From positions 1,116,001-1,180,000 of the forward strand of contig NC_039513.1 of assembly GCF_003672135.1 (NCBI RefSeq): 64,000 bases of DNA, written 5' to 3'. Below are positions 1 through 10,800 of the stretch, piece by piece. Numbering within the stretch: the stretch's first letter is position 1; each line of letters begins with the position of its first letter. The notes under the pieces were generated by a model. That model was not told the DNA's origin and searched no databases. It saw nothing but the letters and a program-made list of their open reading frames with translations. Source of the stretch: Ooceraea biroi (lineage: Eukaryota; Arthropoda; Insecta; Hymenoptera; Formicidae). Made by a program: the position numbers and the translations under genes.

Positions 1-1032
1 TGGTACCTTATGATAAGACATCAATCACCAAAAAGTTTTAAGTTGAGGTGAGAATTAGTTTCAGAGATATGGAGGGTCAAAGTAGTCAAAATTCCTTAAC
101 GCGTCAGCTCATAACGCTTTAAAACACGAATTTTTATGTCAATCTAATAATTTAAAACTTCGTATCCAGAGGTTTTGCTGATTGTTGACAACGAATTGCA
201 AGTCAGATTTTAAAAATTCAAAATGCTAACGCGTAAGCGGTTGCGATAGAGGAATAGAAACGGAACGCCGCATGGAGGCCCGTCTGTCCTTCTCAGTTGC
301 GCATGCGCCTTTGCAGAGATACGCAGTCTTCCCATATCTGCACATGTGCAAAGACAAAGGGGTCTTTTTACAGCTTTCTCTTTCTATTGCTATATTGCTT
401 TTCAGCTCGCTCACGCACTCCATTTTTATATCTCTATGATCCGAACTTTACTTATCAGAAAAGAGGTTCTGAAAATAACTAATTATTATATTGAAAAAAG
501 TTGTGTGCTAGTCACGGCTATAGTCTGACATCACCGGCACAGACATCCTCTGTTTCTTTCTTTCCCGAGCTATAACTGATGCATCATCGAAATTATTACA
601 ATGATAATAAAACAAGAGTAATTATGAAATTAATATAATAATTAATTAATATAATTGAAAATAATTATAATTAATTAATATAATAATAAATTAATATAAT
701 TAATATAAAATATTCAACAATTTAAAAATTCGTTAGGATTCGAAAATCGATTTTGTAACTTTAAGTCATGAATTTTTTAAATATATTATTCGCCATATTT
801 AATCAGCCATTTTGAATTTTTAAAATCTGACTTGAAATTCGTTGTTAACAATCAGCAAAACCTCTGGATACGAAGTTTTAAATTATTAGATAGACATAAA
901 CATTCGTGTTTTAAAGCGTTATGAGCTGACGCGTTAATGAATTTTGACTACTTTGACCCTCCATATCTCTAAAACTAATTCTCACCTCAACTTAAAACTT
1001 TTTGGTGATTGATGTCTTATCATAAAGTACCA
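1..1032. mobile_element. Foldback element with ~225-bp terminal inverted repeats
   Basis: Bases 1-225 are repeated in inverted orientation at 808-1032 with only scattered mismatches. The outer ends read TGGTACCTTATG and CATAAAGTACCA. The interior (226-807) holds no credible gene; it ends in an AT-rich simple stretch of AAT/TTAAT units at 600-720. This is the architecture of a non-autonomous foldback or MITE-like DNA transposon. The left end coincides with the window edge, so the left target duplication cannot be seen and the superfamily is not assignable. Confidence 0.8.
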
Positions 1033-1255
1033 TTTGGCACACAATTCAATTCCAATATCGCGGGACCAAAAATAGGCGATTTTTGCGGTCACTCTTTTCG
1101 ATTAAGAAACGTCGACATCATCGTCGTTTGTGCAGTTCGTTCTTTTCAACGAGATGGCAGCAGCTAATATCGGTTTTCTTGCGTGCACCAGCATACGCAA
1201 ACGAGAACCGCGTGCGTGTGCGCTCAGCACTTCACTGATTGGTTCATCGCTTGTG
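1033..1255. other. Gene-free spacer
   Basis: Moderately GC-rich unique-looking DNA without a convincing ORF or repeat partner elsewhere in the window. Confidence 0.4.
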
Positions 1256-1434
1256 TCATCCCCCCCCCCCCCCCACTACGGTGAGACGTGAGCCGCGGTC
1301 GCGATCTGGCTTCAGTATCAGACTACCAGAGATGCAAATAGCATGTACGACGCGATGTATTGCAAGAAGTTGGAGTGAGAAAAGATATATTTGCGAGAGA
1401 ACGAGTGGATGAGAGAGCGAGAGGGCGAGTGAGT

Positions 1435-1465
<31 letters not shown>

Positions 1466-1690
1466 TGAATGAGAGAGCGAAAGAGCCAGTGAATGAGAGA
1501 ACGAGTGAGTGTTAGAGCGAAAGGGCGAGAGAGCGAGTGCATGAGAGAGCGAGAGGGCGAGAGAGCGAGAGGGCATGAGTGAGAGGACCACGTCGACGAC
1601 GACGACGACGATGACGATGACGTTGCACCACGTTGACGACAACGACGACGACATTACACCACGTCGACGACGACAACGACAACGACGACG
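1256..1690. repeat. Compound microsatellite: poly-C, GAGA and CGA tracts
   Basis: A run of C (about 1260-1274) is followed by GAGA/GAGCGAGAGGGC-type repeats (1376-1580), then CGA/ACG triplets interspersed with a TTGCACCACGT motif (1590-1680). The open frames crossing it translate to Ser-Leu-His repeats and are artefacts of composition. The same GA plus CGA plus TTGCACCACGTCGACG combination recurs at 9070-9275, so it is a dispersed compound repeat. Confidence 0.85.
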
Positions 1691-1890
1691 TTGATTAACT
1701 AATTCCGGATATTATTTTACAGAATGTATATTTATATTTATTTATTAAACGAAATAAATAACGACGGGGTAAACTCTTTTTTCTTGCATATATTGACTTC
1801 TGTGCATAAATATACTTAATATAATTTTATATTTTATAAACATGTAAATTAATACTTTTAAAAACCTTGACTGACAGGACTATGGCTTTC
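1691..1890. other. AT-rich gene-free stretch
   Basis: AT-rich DNA with no ORF or recognisable repeat. Confidence 0.4.
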
Positions 1891-1891
1891 A

Positions 1892-2050
1892 TCTCCTCAT
1901 ATATTATAAAAAAAGTATAACATACTTCACACTACAAAATGTGTGAAATCACAACAAAATTACCTTTTTAAAAAAAGGTACAAAAAAAGCACCAAGTATA
2001 CGCGCCTGAAGTTCTTTCAAAAAAGGACTCTACACAACTAATGATATGAA
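1892..2050 (-). repeat. Dispersed repeat family A, copy 1
   Basis: The reverse complement matches two direct copies at 52111-52310 and 52365-52560. Shared blocks are TTTTTTGAAAGAACTTC, a GCGTATACTTGG motif, a short hairpin of ACCTTTTT/AAAAAGGT, and TTTGTAGTGTGAAGTAT. No coding potential is seen. The element class is unknown; it is probably one end of a non-autonomous transposon. Confidence 0.75.
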
Positions 2051-2315
2051 CAAATTGCGTCAACTACAATGGATATTTATGCAAACCAGAAAATCTATTA
2101 CTTTATTATTACTCTTTGACCGATATTCATTGTTAATTCTGATTTAAGACCATCTTAATTAAGTACAATCATAAGATATTTGAAACCAATCACACAGTCG
2201 TATTAGCATCTTAAGACATTACTTCAGATCGTCTGGAAATAAGAATGGACTATGAATACTAGCCTTTGATAACAATATTAAGCAGATATTTTTATACGAA
2301 TAAATATTTTAATAC
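2051..2315. other. AT-rich gene-free stretch
   Basis: No ORF, no tandem structure and no partner elsewhere in the window were recognised. Confidence 0.4.
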
Positions 2316-4215
2316 ATAGTGTGACGTGACGTTTCAGGACGTCCGTCACAAGGCGCGTGACTGAGGAAGCACACCTATTCCGCCGAGATCGTTCCTTTCG
2401 TTTGAGGGGGAGCGATCCTTTACCGAGTAACGGCGAGCGGTGTGCTAATCCTTTTTACGAGTTTCGCAGAGTGTGCATCAATAACCAGAAGATTATACCG
2501 AGGACCAGCACGGAAGACACCGGAGGAGCCTGAGGCGTTGAGAGTCGCGGGAGCCTGCGAGGGTCCGAGCCGCAGGAGAAGATCGGGGCCGCCGACCGTC
2601 CGAGCTGGTGCTTATACCGAGCAAAGAGGAGCGAAGCCGCAGGTGACATCCGCAGCAGCAGAATTCCGTGCCGAGAGACCGAAAGGAGGAGGGCGAACCC
2701 GAAGCCTAGGTGAGCTATCCTCCTGTCAAGACCTCCAGACCCCTCGTCTGGGCCTGGCCAGCTCGACGAAGAAACTCCGGGAACGGAGGGAGTCGGCACG
2801 GCCAGCACGAAAGGAGCACCTGGAGAGCGGCAATCCATCCTACAGCAGCGAGTGATAGCAGCGAAGGGTGCTGCGATGGCTCGAGGGCGGCTCGGTGGTG
2901 GATCGATGCGCGAGCGGGGAAGGATCTCGCGACGCGCCCCGCGACTCGTCACTGTGAGCTGGACTGCCGAAACGAGCGATCGAAGAGGAAGGGCCCAGCG
3001 ACCGGACGAGTACAGAAGACGGACGAGAGTCACTAATGTAAGGTCCACACTCTGCGAGATATTCGGGTACACCGGCTAGGACGGCGCCTCGTGATCCGCG
3101 ATTGCTGCGATGAAGGGTACTGCAGTAATTACTGCCGCGTAATGATCCCGTGTGAGTTCCGAGGACCACGTACGAAAGGCGAGGCCCGTCCGCCCCGGTG
3201 TCGCGTGATGGAAAGTCCCGCTCATAAAGTCAGCTCCAGTCAGAGGTAGCGTTTGTTAGTGTATCGTTACAATTAGCGTAATTGTCGTTGCGTCGCGTTT
3301 CTCGATTGTACTCGGAACTGTATGATTTCCGTGTAAATGTATCTTCGAATCTTGCGTTCCGCGATGAGTCTCGTTATCGTTCCGAGTTGAGTGTCGGTTC
3401 GCGCGTTTCGTTATCCCGAGTGGTCTGACGTTTTGAGTTGGAAGGCTGCTCGCAATATTGGGTCCGGTCACGTCTTGAGGGGGAAGTTCAGGATTGAGGC
3501 GAGGTCACGACGCGGAGAAGGATTTCGGGCCCGTGGTGTCGAACGTCTCCTAGACCGTGCTCGCGGAGACTCGCACGAATCACCGAGGGAGGTTCCGAAC
3601 GTGGTACCGTGCGAGATCGAAGGTGACCTAGCGATCGAGGAAGCCGAATCGGATGCTTGGCTCGCGTTATCGTTTGTCGCGTAATTTCGACTCAGGTTAA
3701 TCGCCGTGGCGTGCGTCATTGTACGTACCGTGAGTTTCGTTGACCGCCTTTTGAGTTTCGTTACAACCGTTAATTCCGTTTATCGTTTGTAGCGTTTGAG
3801 TTTTGTTACAACCGTAAATCTCGTTAAGATCGTTTGTTAATTCCGTTTCTCGTTTGGTACGTTTGAGTTCAATAATTTTACGTTACCCTCGTGACGGGTA
3901 CCTTGCAGTGGCGAACCGCTGTATTGTCCGGAATACCTTCCGGCTTATTTGAAATATATTTTGTTATCTATTTAAGTGGCGTCTGTTAATGCTTCCCTTC
4001 CAGCGGCCTCCTGATGTTGAAACCCACCCCGTGCCGTGGACTAGTCGAGCTTAACGGTATAACGCGTGTATTTCGTGAGTGGCGCAAGTGATTGCGCCTG
4101 GCGCCCAAATAAGTAAAGTACCGAGCGTTTAGCTTTCGGCGTTTCGTTGTTCCGTGAGCTCTCAGATCTGCGACGCCGCGCCTACGCGTACGGCGGACCG
4201 TAGGCCAGCTGAGCG
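2316..4215 (+). repeat. GC-rich dispersed repeat, copy 1
   Basis: This GC-rich block in AT-rich DNA matches 60506-62575 in reverse orientation. Shared blocks include the opening GTGACGTGACGTTT, the palindrome GGCGCAAGTGATTGCGCC near 4082-4099, TTCCAGCGGCCT near 3999, and GCCTACGCGTACGGCGGACC near 4181. Several 70-200-codon open frames occur on both strands, but they overlap one another, lack recognisable domains and follow the GC content. A TGGCGCCCAA string at about 4099 resembles the start of a tRNA-Lys primer-binding site, so a long LTR is one possible reading. The class remains open. Confidence 0.65.
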
Positions 4216-4235
4216 GCGGGAAAAGTACGTCGTAA

Positions 4236-4567
4236 TAGAAATATATTTATTAATACAAATAAGTGTTTTTTTCAAAATATTTGGCGCTGCTAAACCGAAT
4301 TATCATGTTAATTGCCTCATTCTCTTTCTTTCTCTCTTGTGAATGCGTGCATGTGTGTTATGTGTGTGACATTAGAATTAAGCATGGAATAAGTTTAACT
4401 ACATTTGTACATATATGTATTTCAGCGAGTTGTTATGTAATTTAGAGTTTAAGGAAATTATTGTAATCTTTAGATTATTTAAATACTAAGACAATTTTTG
4501 ATTCGGTTTAGCAGCGCCAAGTATTTTGAAAAAAAAACACTTATTTGTATTAATAAATATATTTCTA
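4236..4567. mobile_element. Small MITE with ~65-bp inverted arms
   Basis: Bases 4236-4300 and 4501-4567 are inverted copies: an AT-rich stretch, then GTGTTTTTTTCAAAATA, then GGCGCTGCTAAACCGA. They enclose about 200 bp of AT-rich DNA with no gene. It abuts the 3' end of the GC-rich repeat. Confidence 0.75.
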
Positions 4568-4723
4568 TGTATTAAAATATTTATTCGTATAAAAATATTT
4601 GCTTAATATTATTATCCAATTAAATCAAAACTTTTTGTACCGCCAGGAAATTATTACAAATAATTCAAATCTTTTCCTCTTTCGACCAATCTCTGGCAAC
4701 TTTAATTTAAAAATATACATAAC

Positions 4724-4752
4724 GTTTCAACCGCGATTCCGGTCCTTATCAA
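4724..4752 (-). ncRNA. Conserved hairpin block in Penelope end (degenerate hammerhead-like)
   Basis: On the minus strand TTGATAAG is followed by a 5-bp stem GACCG/CGGTT and then GAAAC. Equivalent blocks with compensating stem changes occur at 20205-20234, 21844-21873 and 27664-27694. Penelope-like elements are known to carry hammerhead ribozymes in their terminal repeats. This copy deviates from the CUGANGA core at two positions, so cleavage activity is doubtful. Confidence 0.4.
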
Positions 4753-5006
4753 ATGTCAAATTTACAACGGTCTTATTCTAAAAACAGTCACAAAAACAAT
4801 TTACAAATTACCAATACAATAAAAAGTTTGAAAACTTTACAATTTAAAAATATACTATAATTGAAATATCATAAAGACAAATATGAAAACCATATCACCA
4901 ACTTACTGGCTGGACGAGACCATTAACTTGAAAAATGACATCACCCAAGCTCACAGCAGAAATACATCAGTACTCAGCCGAGGCCAGCAAACAAGTGAAG
5001 ACAATC

Positions 5007-6071
5007 CTACATGTTAGTCAAAACAATATCATAGATGTCAGGTAGGTTCTCTGTATCTTTCTGCAGATTTATCGACAATTTATGGCGTTTAATGAACACC
5101 ATTTCCGCGATCAATCTTTTACGTAACTGTGTCTCTTGATGAAGAACATCAACGTTTGACCAATTAAATTCATGACCACAATTCACCCTATGTTTGCTGA
5201 CCATTGACCAGTTGCTTTCACACTTTCTTACATCAGATATATGCTCTGTTATCCTAGTATTAAGATGCCTTTTTGTCTGGCCGATGTAACAGGCCTCACA
5301 GTTCGCACAATTAATTCTGTATACAACGTCGGTTCTGCAGTCATGTGTTAGTCTATCTTTTCCATGTTTGATTACACATTCTAAATTATTATTAACCAAA
5401 TATGTCACATTCAGTTTGAACCTCTTAAGAATTCGAAAAATGCTTTCACTAAATCCCTTAATGAAAGGAATGTTAACAAAAATTCTACTATTTTTATCAT
5501 TCTCTTTATTACGAGTTACACTTTGATTGTTACAATTAATCTTTTTATATCTAATATGATTTAACCTTTTTTTAACGTATCTATTAATGAAGTCCAGTGG
5601 ATAACAATTGTTAAGCAAGATAGATTTCACTGCTTGTATGTTTGCTTCATGAAACTTGTCATTCGATAGTAGGATTGCCCTGTAAACCAAACTCGTGATA
5701 GTATTTATCTTATGTTGTAAAAGGTTGGAAGCAAAATAATTAATATACCGTCCCGAGAACGTTGGTTTTCTATACCAATCCGTAGTCAAACCCTTATTAT
5801 CACGTAAAACAGTGGTATCTAAAAACTTTATAGAATTCTTGTTCTCAATCTCCACAGTAAAACAAAGTCTTGAGTGGTAGTTATTGAATATGTCTAAAAC
5901 CTGTTGGATTTTGTCAGTGGGTAAAATCATGAAAATGTCGTCAACATACCTACGATATATTTTCATATTAAAATCTAACAATGCAATGCAGGAAGTCTCC
6001 AGATCGTCTAACACCATATCAGCCAAAACAGGGGACAAGGGTGAACCCATAGAGCTGCCAAAACTTGCTCG
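5007..6071 (-). pseudogene. Penelope-like reverse transcriptase/GIY-YIG endonuclease, C-terminal part
   Basis: About 354 codons remain open. In order they hold the GSPLSP motif of the RT palm, the catalytic YVDD box (about 35 residues after the first Met), the RT thumb with FLDTT and a RKPTFSGRY block, a basic linker, and a C-terminal GIY-YIG nuclease starting at ACYIGQTKRHLNTR. The protein primes reverse transcription at nicked target DNA. The frame is intact from about 6071 to the stop at 5007, but the fingers domain and N terminus are missing, so it cannot be active. The Met at 6050 is internal, not a true start. The family assignment is firm because RT and GIY-YIG are fused in this order. 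Confidence 0.9.
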
Positions 6072-6260
6072 TGTCGTGTGTGTGTGTGTATGTGTGTGTA
6101 TTCTTGTAGAGATCAGGACCGGTAGTTCGTCACTATTACAGTATTTTAAGACTCCAAACCCTCTCTACAAGTGTCGAGTGTTTCCAAGAGTATGCGCGCG
6201 TGTGCGTGCGTGTGTGTGTGACGAATTGAGAACACGCGTGCGCATACCTTACAGTGCATT
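6072..6260. repeat. GT/CG-rich microsatellites
   Basis: GTGTGTGT tracts lie at 6075-6100 and TGTGCGTGCGTGTG tracts at about 6195-6223, separated by low-complexity DNA. No gene is seen. Confidence 0.8.
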
Positions 6261-6783
6261 GAATTGTATTAAATGTGTTAAAAATTATTATTTGTTTTAC
6301 ATAACAGCCAAAAAAGTGAGTTTACGCCAAAAATGCAAATAACCCTTTTTGTAGAGTTTTTCAAGACCTTCATTTTTTGTTTGAAACTTTTTCCTCTAAA
6401 ATCAATATTTTCGGAGATATACTACGAAAACCTGCATTTTTCAGAGTTTTTGCGATTTTGCGGTATTTCCGGTTTCGACCGTCATTTTTAAGTTTTATAT
6501 TCGTATTCAGGAGGCAAAAATACATAAGAATTGGATATTTTTATTCATTTTTACGAGGAGGTCACTTTTCCGAAGGTTTACCAATATACCATGTTTAAAC
6601 TCAATTTTCAAGGTGTTCTCTAACGCTCACACACTTTTCAATTGTTTTATCGTATTCAGGAGGTCAAAATCTATAAAAAACACTATCCCTTTTACTTACA
6701 CCTTTTTGGGCAGAAATCGGCACTTTTTTAACATCCTCCTTTGGACAACGGATTCGTGTTCAGCAAGCAAAAATACATAGCAA
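6261..6783. other. Gene-free stretch, probably decayed transposon flank
   Basis: T-rich DNA contains a phrase resembling TTCAGGAGGCAAAAATACATA three times (about 6508, 6657 and 6761). This suggests internal duplications near the end of the neighbouring mariner relic. No coding sequence was recognised. Confidence 0.4.
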
Positions 6784-7830
6784 ATGACTATTCACACTCG
6801 TATTACAAAAAAGGTCAAATTTTGTCGGATAGTATTATTCAATGATATGTATCCGAATCATCAAATTTGTAAATCCAGTGTTTTGACAAAAATACGACGT
6901 TTTCAAGAAACTGGTAGCGTAAAAGATCGCTCTAGATCAGGCAGGCCATCATCTGCAACTAATGTAAAGAAACAACTTGATGTTCTGTAGATATTTATTG
7001 AGAATCCCCATATGTCTGTTAATAAAGCAGCTCAAGCTCACGACATTACTTCCATGTCCGTGTATAGAACTTTAAAAAAAAGTTTTATCTCTTCAAAAGA
7101 CAATACATTCAAGAATTGCAAGATGGAGATAATGAACGTACGCTTCTGTGCAAGAATAATGGAACTAATATTGTCCGGCCCATCTACTCTTATCAAATTG
7201 TTTCCTTAAGATGAGGCAACCTGTACCTTAACGGAAGAAGTTAATAATAAGAAATTGTCGTTTCTGGTCAAACAAAAATCCGAATTGTGGGGTGCATGAA
7301 ACTCACACATAATAACCACAAAAGGTAAATATATGGTGCGGTATGATAGATGGTTATTGGATAGGGTTGTTCTTTTTAGAGGAAAATCTTAATACTCAAA
7401 GGTATAAGAGATTACTTGTTGATCAAATAATTTCAGCCATACGAAATATTTTTCCGAACAATTTTGAAGAAATAGAGTTTCAGCATAATGGAATTCTTCC
7501 TCATTTTGGTGCAGGACCACATCGAATTTAAAATGAGGTTTTTTCACGAAGGTAGTTAGGAAGAAGGGACCGAGATGAAAGAGAATTGGCCACCTCTGCT
7601 CATCATAAATTCTCTTGATTATTACTTTTGAAGATATCTGAAGAGTAAGGTTTACGAAACAAAACCAGAAAACATTCAAGAATTGAGGCAGCGAATAAGG
7701 GATGAAACGATCTTGATACCTGCTGCATTTAATTGTAGAGCCCTTTCTGTGTTCTATCACAGATTCGCATACTGTCAAGAGGTCAATGGGATTTACAATA
7801 TTTACTCTAAAACACTTAACACACGCACAC
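6784..7830 (+). pseudogene. DD41D-type mariner transposase, decayed copy
   Basis: Three separated frames align in order with the transposase at 34336-36417. The N-terminal helix-turn-helix ends in RRFQETGSVKDRSRSGRP (6895-6950); a middle part carries NPHMSVNKAAQAHDI and FCARIMEL; a C-terminal part has FPNNFEEIEFQHNGILPHF and YCQEVNG (about 7771). Stop codons (for example near 6988 and 7207) and frameshifts break it. At the second catalytic position the HDGAPPHF of the family reads HNGILPHF, so the aspartate is lost. It lies directly left of the palindrome at 7852-10352, but I cannot show that the two form one element. Confidence 0.8.
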
Positions 7831-8337
7831 GCACGCACGCACGCACGCACGGTCTCCCATTTTAAAGAATCTACTCAAATTTCTCAGAAACACTGCGTTA
7901 AATCGAATAATGTTTCAGATAACAGTTGTTTGGTTCGAAGGGGGACATAAGACGGCATCATTAGTTCGACCTTGAGTGAACATGTCAAGGTTATGTGAAG
8001 GTCACCTTTGTTTTTTTAAACGGCACCCCCTATTTTTCATTGCACATTCTTGTAGCTTACCTCGAGAGCCTTTCAAAACACTATGATAAAGTATTTCTCC
8101 CTTAAGTACTTTTCGAGTTATGAAGCTTGAAAGTTAAAGTACAGCCGGCATTAGCATTACTCAAGGTGTACCGTATGGAGGTTGCATGGTCGGATTTACA
8201 CCACTTGTGTGTTCGGAGGAAGTTTGGAGACTGTTCCAGCCAACGAAGGTAAAACGCGAGTGTGATCCGGCCAATGAAGGCAAAGGGATTGTTTCGATTG
8301 CGCACATTAATTATCGGACACAAAGAAATTTTCCGGT

Positions 8338-8690
8338 TGGACACAGTTTCGATTGGACACATTTTCGATCAGACACAGTTTCGGTCGGACACATTTCCGA
8401 TCTGACACAAATTCTATCGGACACATACAGTTTCCATCGGACACAGATTCTATTGGACACATACAGTGTCCTTCGGACACAAATTCTATCGGACACATAC
8501 AGTTTCTATCAGACACAGATTCTATCGGACACATACAGTTTCCATCGAACGCAATTCCGATCGGACACAAATTCTATCGGACACAGTTCCGATCGGACAC
8601 AGTTCCAATCGGACACAGTTTCCATCGGACACATTCTCTGTCAGACACATTCTCTATCGGACACAGTTTCGATCGGACACAGTTATTACC
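8338..8690 (+). repeat. 16-bp minisatellite, left array (~20 units)
   Basis: Consecutive units start with GACACA at 16-bp spacing (consensus GACACAGTTYCGATCG), with a few 20-bp variants of the form GACACATACAGTTTCCATCG. Because 16 is not a multiple of three, all frames translate into similar SDT..IGH repeats. Those open frames are by-products of the repeat. Confidence 0.9.
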
Positions 8691-8723
8691 AAAAAATATG
8701 TTTAATGATTAGTAAATGACTCC

Positions 8724-9060
8724 GTGGCTTCGACGGGGTTTGTGTCTTGGACATTCCACGCCAATGGGGGTCTGAAGTTTATTTATATTTTTTTAGGCGG
8801 GGGTGCAGGTGGAGGGTGCTTCGCCGAAGGCAAAGCCCTTCCACCTGCATTACCCGCCTCATGCAAACACTATCGAGTCATCGGTACGATTTCACATGGG
8901 TTCAACGAGTTATGTTTTTGACTTTTCACGTCGTTGAACCAATGCAGAATCGTACCGATGACTAGGACTGTTACTTTTTTGAAGCTTCGAAAGACTTCGA
9001 AGGAACGAAGGAATCTTCGAAGATACGATTGCACAGTAAATCGATTTTATTATGACTTTT
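8724..9060. repeat. Central hairpins and TTCGAAG cluster
   Basis: Two strong hairpins are visible. One is at about 8801-8857, with arms around GTGCAGGTGGA and TCCACCTGCAT. The other is at about 8876-8963, with GTCATCGGTACGAT and ATCGTACCGATGAC as outer stem and GGTTCAACGA/TCGTTGAACC as inner stem. A cluster of CTTCGAAG-type words follows at 8978-9025 and is mirrored at 9425-9540. Confidence 0.7.
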
Positions 9061-9069
9061 CCGTGCGAG

Positions 9070-9275
9070 CTAAGAGCTTGCGACGACGATGACGACGACG
9101 TTGCACCACGTCGACGACGTTCCATCACGTCGACGACGACGGTGACGACGTTGTACCACGTCGACGACGACGACGGCGACGACGGCGACAACGTTGCACC
9201 ACGTCGACGACGACGACGACGACGTTACACCATGTCGACGACGATTGAGAGTGAGAGAGCGAGAGAGCGGGAGGG
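9070..9275. repeat. CGA/GAGA compound microsatellite
   Basis: CGACGACGACG triplets are interrupted by TTGCACCACGTCGACG blocks and end in a short GAGAGCGAGAG stretch. It has the same composition and motif order (inverted) as 1370-1690. Confidence 0.85.
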
Positions 9276-9399
9276 CAAGAATTGTATGAAATGTATCAGT
9301 CATATTTTTAATAAAAAAAATTCCCATCGCAAATAGCAAAGAAATAGAAAAGACGTGTTGAGAGGATAACACAAGCTGAAATTGGTTGCATGTAGTCGA

Positions 9400-9545
9400 T
9401 TACCGCATAATTTCAAGTTATTGACCTTCGAAGACTACTTCACATCTTCGAAGCTTCGATCCTTCGATCCTTCGAAACTTCGTACCTTGGAAGATTCCTT
9501 CGTTGCTTCGAAGCTTCGAAGTTATCGAACTTCGATCAAAAATAA
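9400..9545. repeat. TTCGAAG cluster, right
   Basis: CTTCGAAG, TTCGATCC and related words repeat about a dozen times, mirroring 8978-9025 in the left half. No coding sequence is seen. Confidence 0.7.
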
Positions 9546-9599
9546 CAGGCCTACCGATGACTCGACAACGTTTGCGTCGAGCGGGTAATGCAGGTGGTG

Positions 9600-9925
9600 T
9601 GTGTGTGTCCGAACTGTGTCTGATCTGGACTGTGTCCGATGGTATCTGTGTCCGATTGGGACTGTGTCTGATCGGAACTGTGTCCGATAGAATCTGTGTC
9701 CGATAAAATCTGTGTCCAATGGAAACTGTATGTTTCCGATAGAATTTGTATCCGATTGGAACTGTGTCCGATGGAAACTGTGTCCGTTCCGAACTGTATT
9801 CGATGGTAATTATGTCCGATCGCGATTGTGTCTGACGATATCTGTGTCCGATTGGGACTGTGTCCGATCGGAAATGTGTCCGATCGAAAATGTGTCTGAT
9901 CGGAAAATTTCTTCGTGTCCGATGA
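9600..9925 (-). repeat. 16-bp minisatellite, right array
   Basis: These are reverse-complement units of the 8338-8690 array (TGTGTCCGATCGGAAC), again at 16-bp spacing with occasional variants, so the two arrays face each other in the palindrome. Unit-by-unit sequences differ between arms. Confidence 0.9.
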
Positions 9926-10352
9926 TTAATGTGCGCAATCGGAACTCACTCTAAGGCAAGACCCGAGACTGAAGACCGACACACATACACACACACCCAC
10001 ACACAAGAGATGTAAATTCGACCGTGCAACCTCCATGCGGTATACCTTGAGTAATGCTAATGTTGGCGGTACTGTAACTTTCAAGCTCCATAACTCGAAA
10101 AGTGCTTAAAGGAGAAACTTTATTATAGTAGTTTCAAAAGCTCTCAAGGTAAGCTACAAGAATGTGCAATTAAAAATAGAGGGTTCCGTTTACAGAAACA
10201 AAGGTGACCTTGACACGTTCACTCAAGATCAAACCAATGACGTCGTCTTACGTCCTCCTTCGAACTAAACAACTTTTGTCTGAAACATTTTTCGATTTAA
10301 TGCAGTGTTTCTGAGAAATTTGAGTGATCCTTTAAAATGGGACACCCCGTAT

Positions 10353-10800
10353 AACAAAGGTGTATGTTTGAGAAATATAACCGGATAAGTACCATTCCAA
10401 TATTATTGCACACACACGCACGTGTGCGCGTACGCACGCATACGAAAGAGGTCCGACCGCGCTACTTCCATGCGATACTTGTGTAATGCTAATGCCGGCG
10501 GTACTGTAACTTCTTCGAATTCATAACTCGAAAAGTACTTAATGGAAAGTTACTTCATTATAACGTTTTGAAAACTCTTGAGGTAAATCTACAAGAATAT
10601 CCAATAAAAAATGGGAGTTCCCATTTAGAAATTTCAAAGTGATCTTTGCAACGCTATTCAGTCATACTAATATTACTACGTGATGCGTCACTTGATATCC
10701 TACAACTTTATGGAACGTTTATTCACAACAATGCGTATTTTTTGAAATATTTCGGGATTGCCATACTTTTAGTAGGCCCTATATATCATTTATATCTATA
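10353..10800. mobile_element. Partial element of the same palindromic family
   Basis: After a CACACGCACG tract, bases 10450-10790 contain the family core on the reverse strand (ATGCTAATGCCGGCGGTACT, ATAACTCGAAAAGTACTTAA, AATAAAAAATGGGAGTTCCC) and end in a decayed terminus, GCCATACTTTTAGTAGGCCC. Only one arm is present. Confidence 0.65.

Larger units (their letters stand above)
4690..6071 (-). mobile_element. Penelope-like element 1, 5'-truncated
   Basis: The element contains the 3' half of a Penelope-like ORF followed on the minus strand by an untranslated end, with the conserved GATAAGG...GAAACGTT block at 4720-4752 that is seen in the other Penelope copies here. It stops abruptly at about 6071 inside the reverse transcriptase, next to a GT microsatellite. 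Such 5' truncation is usual for elements copied by target-primed reverse transcription. Confidence 0.85.
7852..10352. mobile_element. 2.5-kb composite palindrome of the ACAGGGTG-terminus family
   Basis: The left arm (7852 to ~8340) and right arm (~9897 to 10352) are inverted copies that include the recurring core: an AAGGTCACCTT block, TTTTTCATTGCACATTCTTG, and CTTTTCGAGTTATGAAGC. The right end reads GACACCCCGTATA, a variant of the CACCCTGTA terminus. The left terminus has been replaced by a CACG microsatellite. Inside each arm lies an inverted 16-bp minisatellite array, and the centre carries hairpins, TTCGAAG clusters and CGA triplets. No transposase is encoded, so the element is non-autonomous. 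Confidence 0.8.

Noticed and set aside
1256..1654. 132-codon minus-strand ORF rich in Ser, Leu and His
   Set aside because: It is the translation of a GA/CGA microsatellite; the same pattern appears in overlapping frames.
2442..3684. ORFs of 71-205 codons as genuine genes in the GC-rich repeat
   Set aside because: Frames overlap on both strands, show no domain, and are not preserved in the inverted copy at 60506-62575.
8338..8690. Regularly spaced short repeats that could suggest a CRISPR array
   Set aside because: The units are contiguous 16-mers without unique spacers, and the genome is eukaryotic.
8102..8720. Several overlapping ORFs encoding SDT..IGH or CPIE..SD repeats on both strands
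   Set aside because: All are readings of a 16-bp minisatellite in different frames.
8978..9540. TTCGAAG clusters as heat-shock elements
   Set aside because: Spacing does not keep a consistent nGAAnnTTCn array, and the words look like simple-sequence growth.
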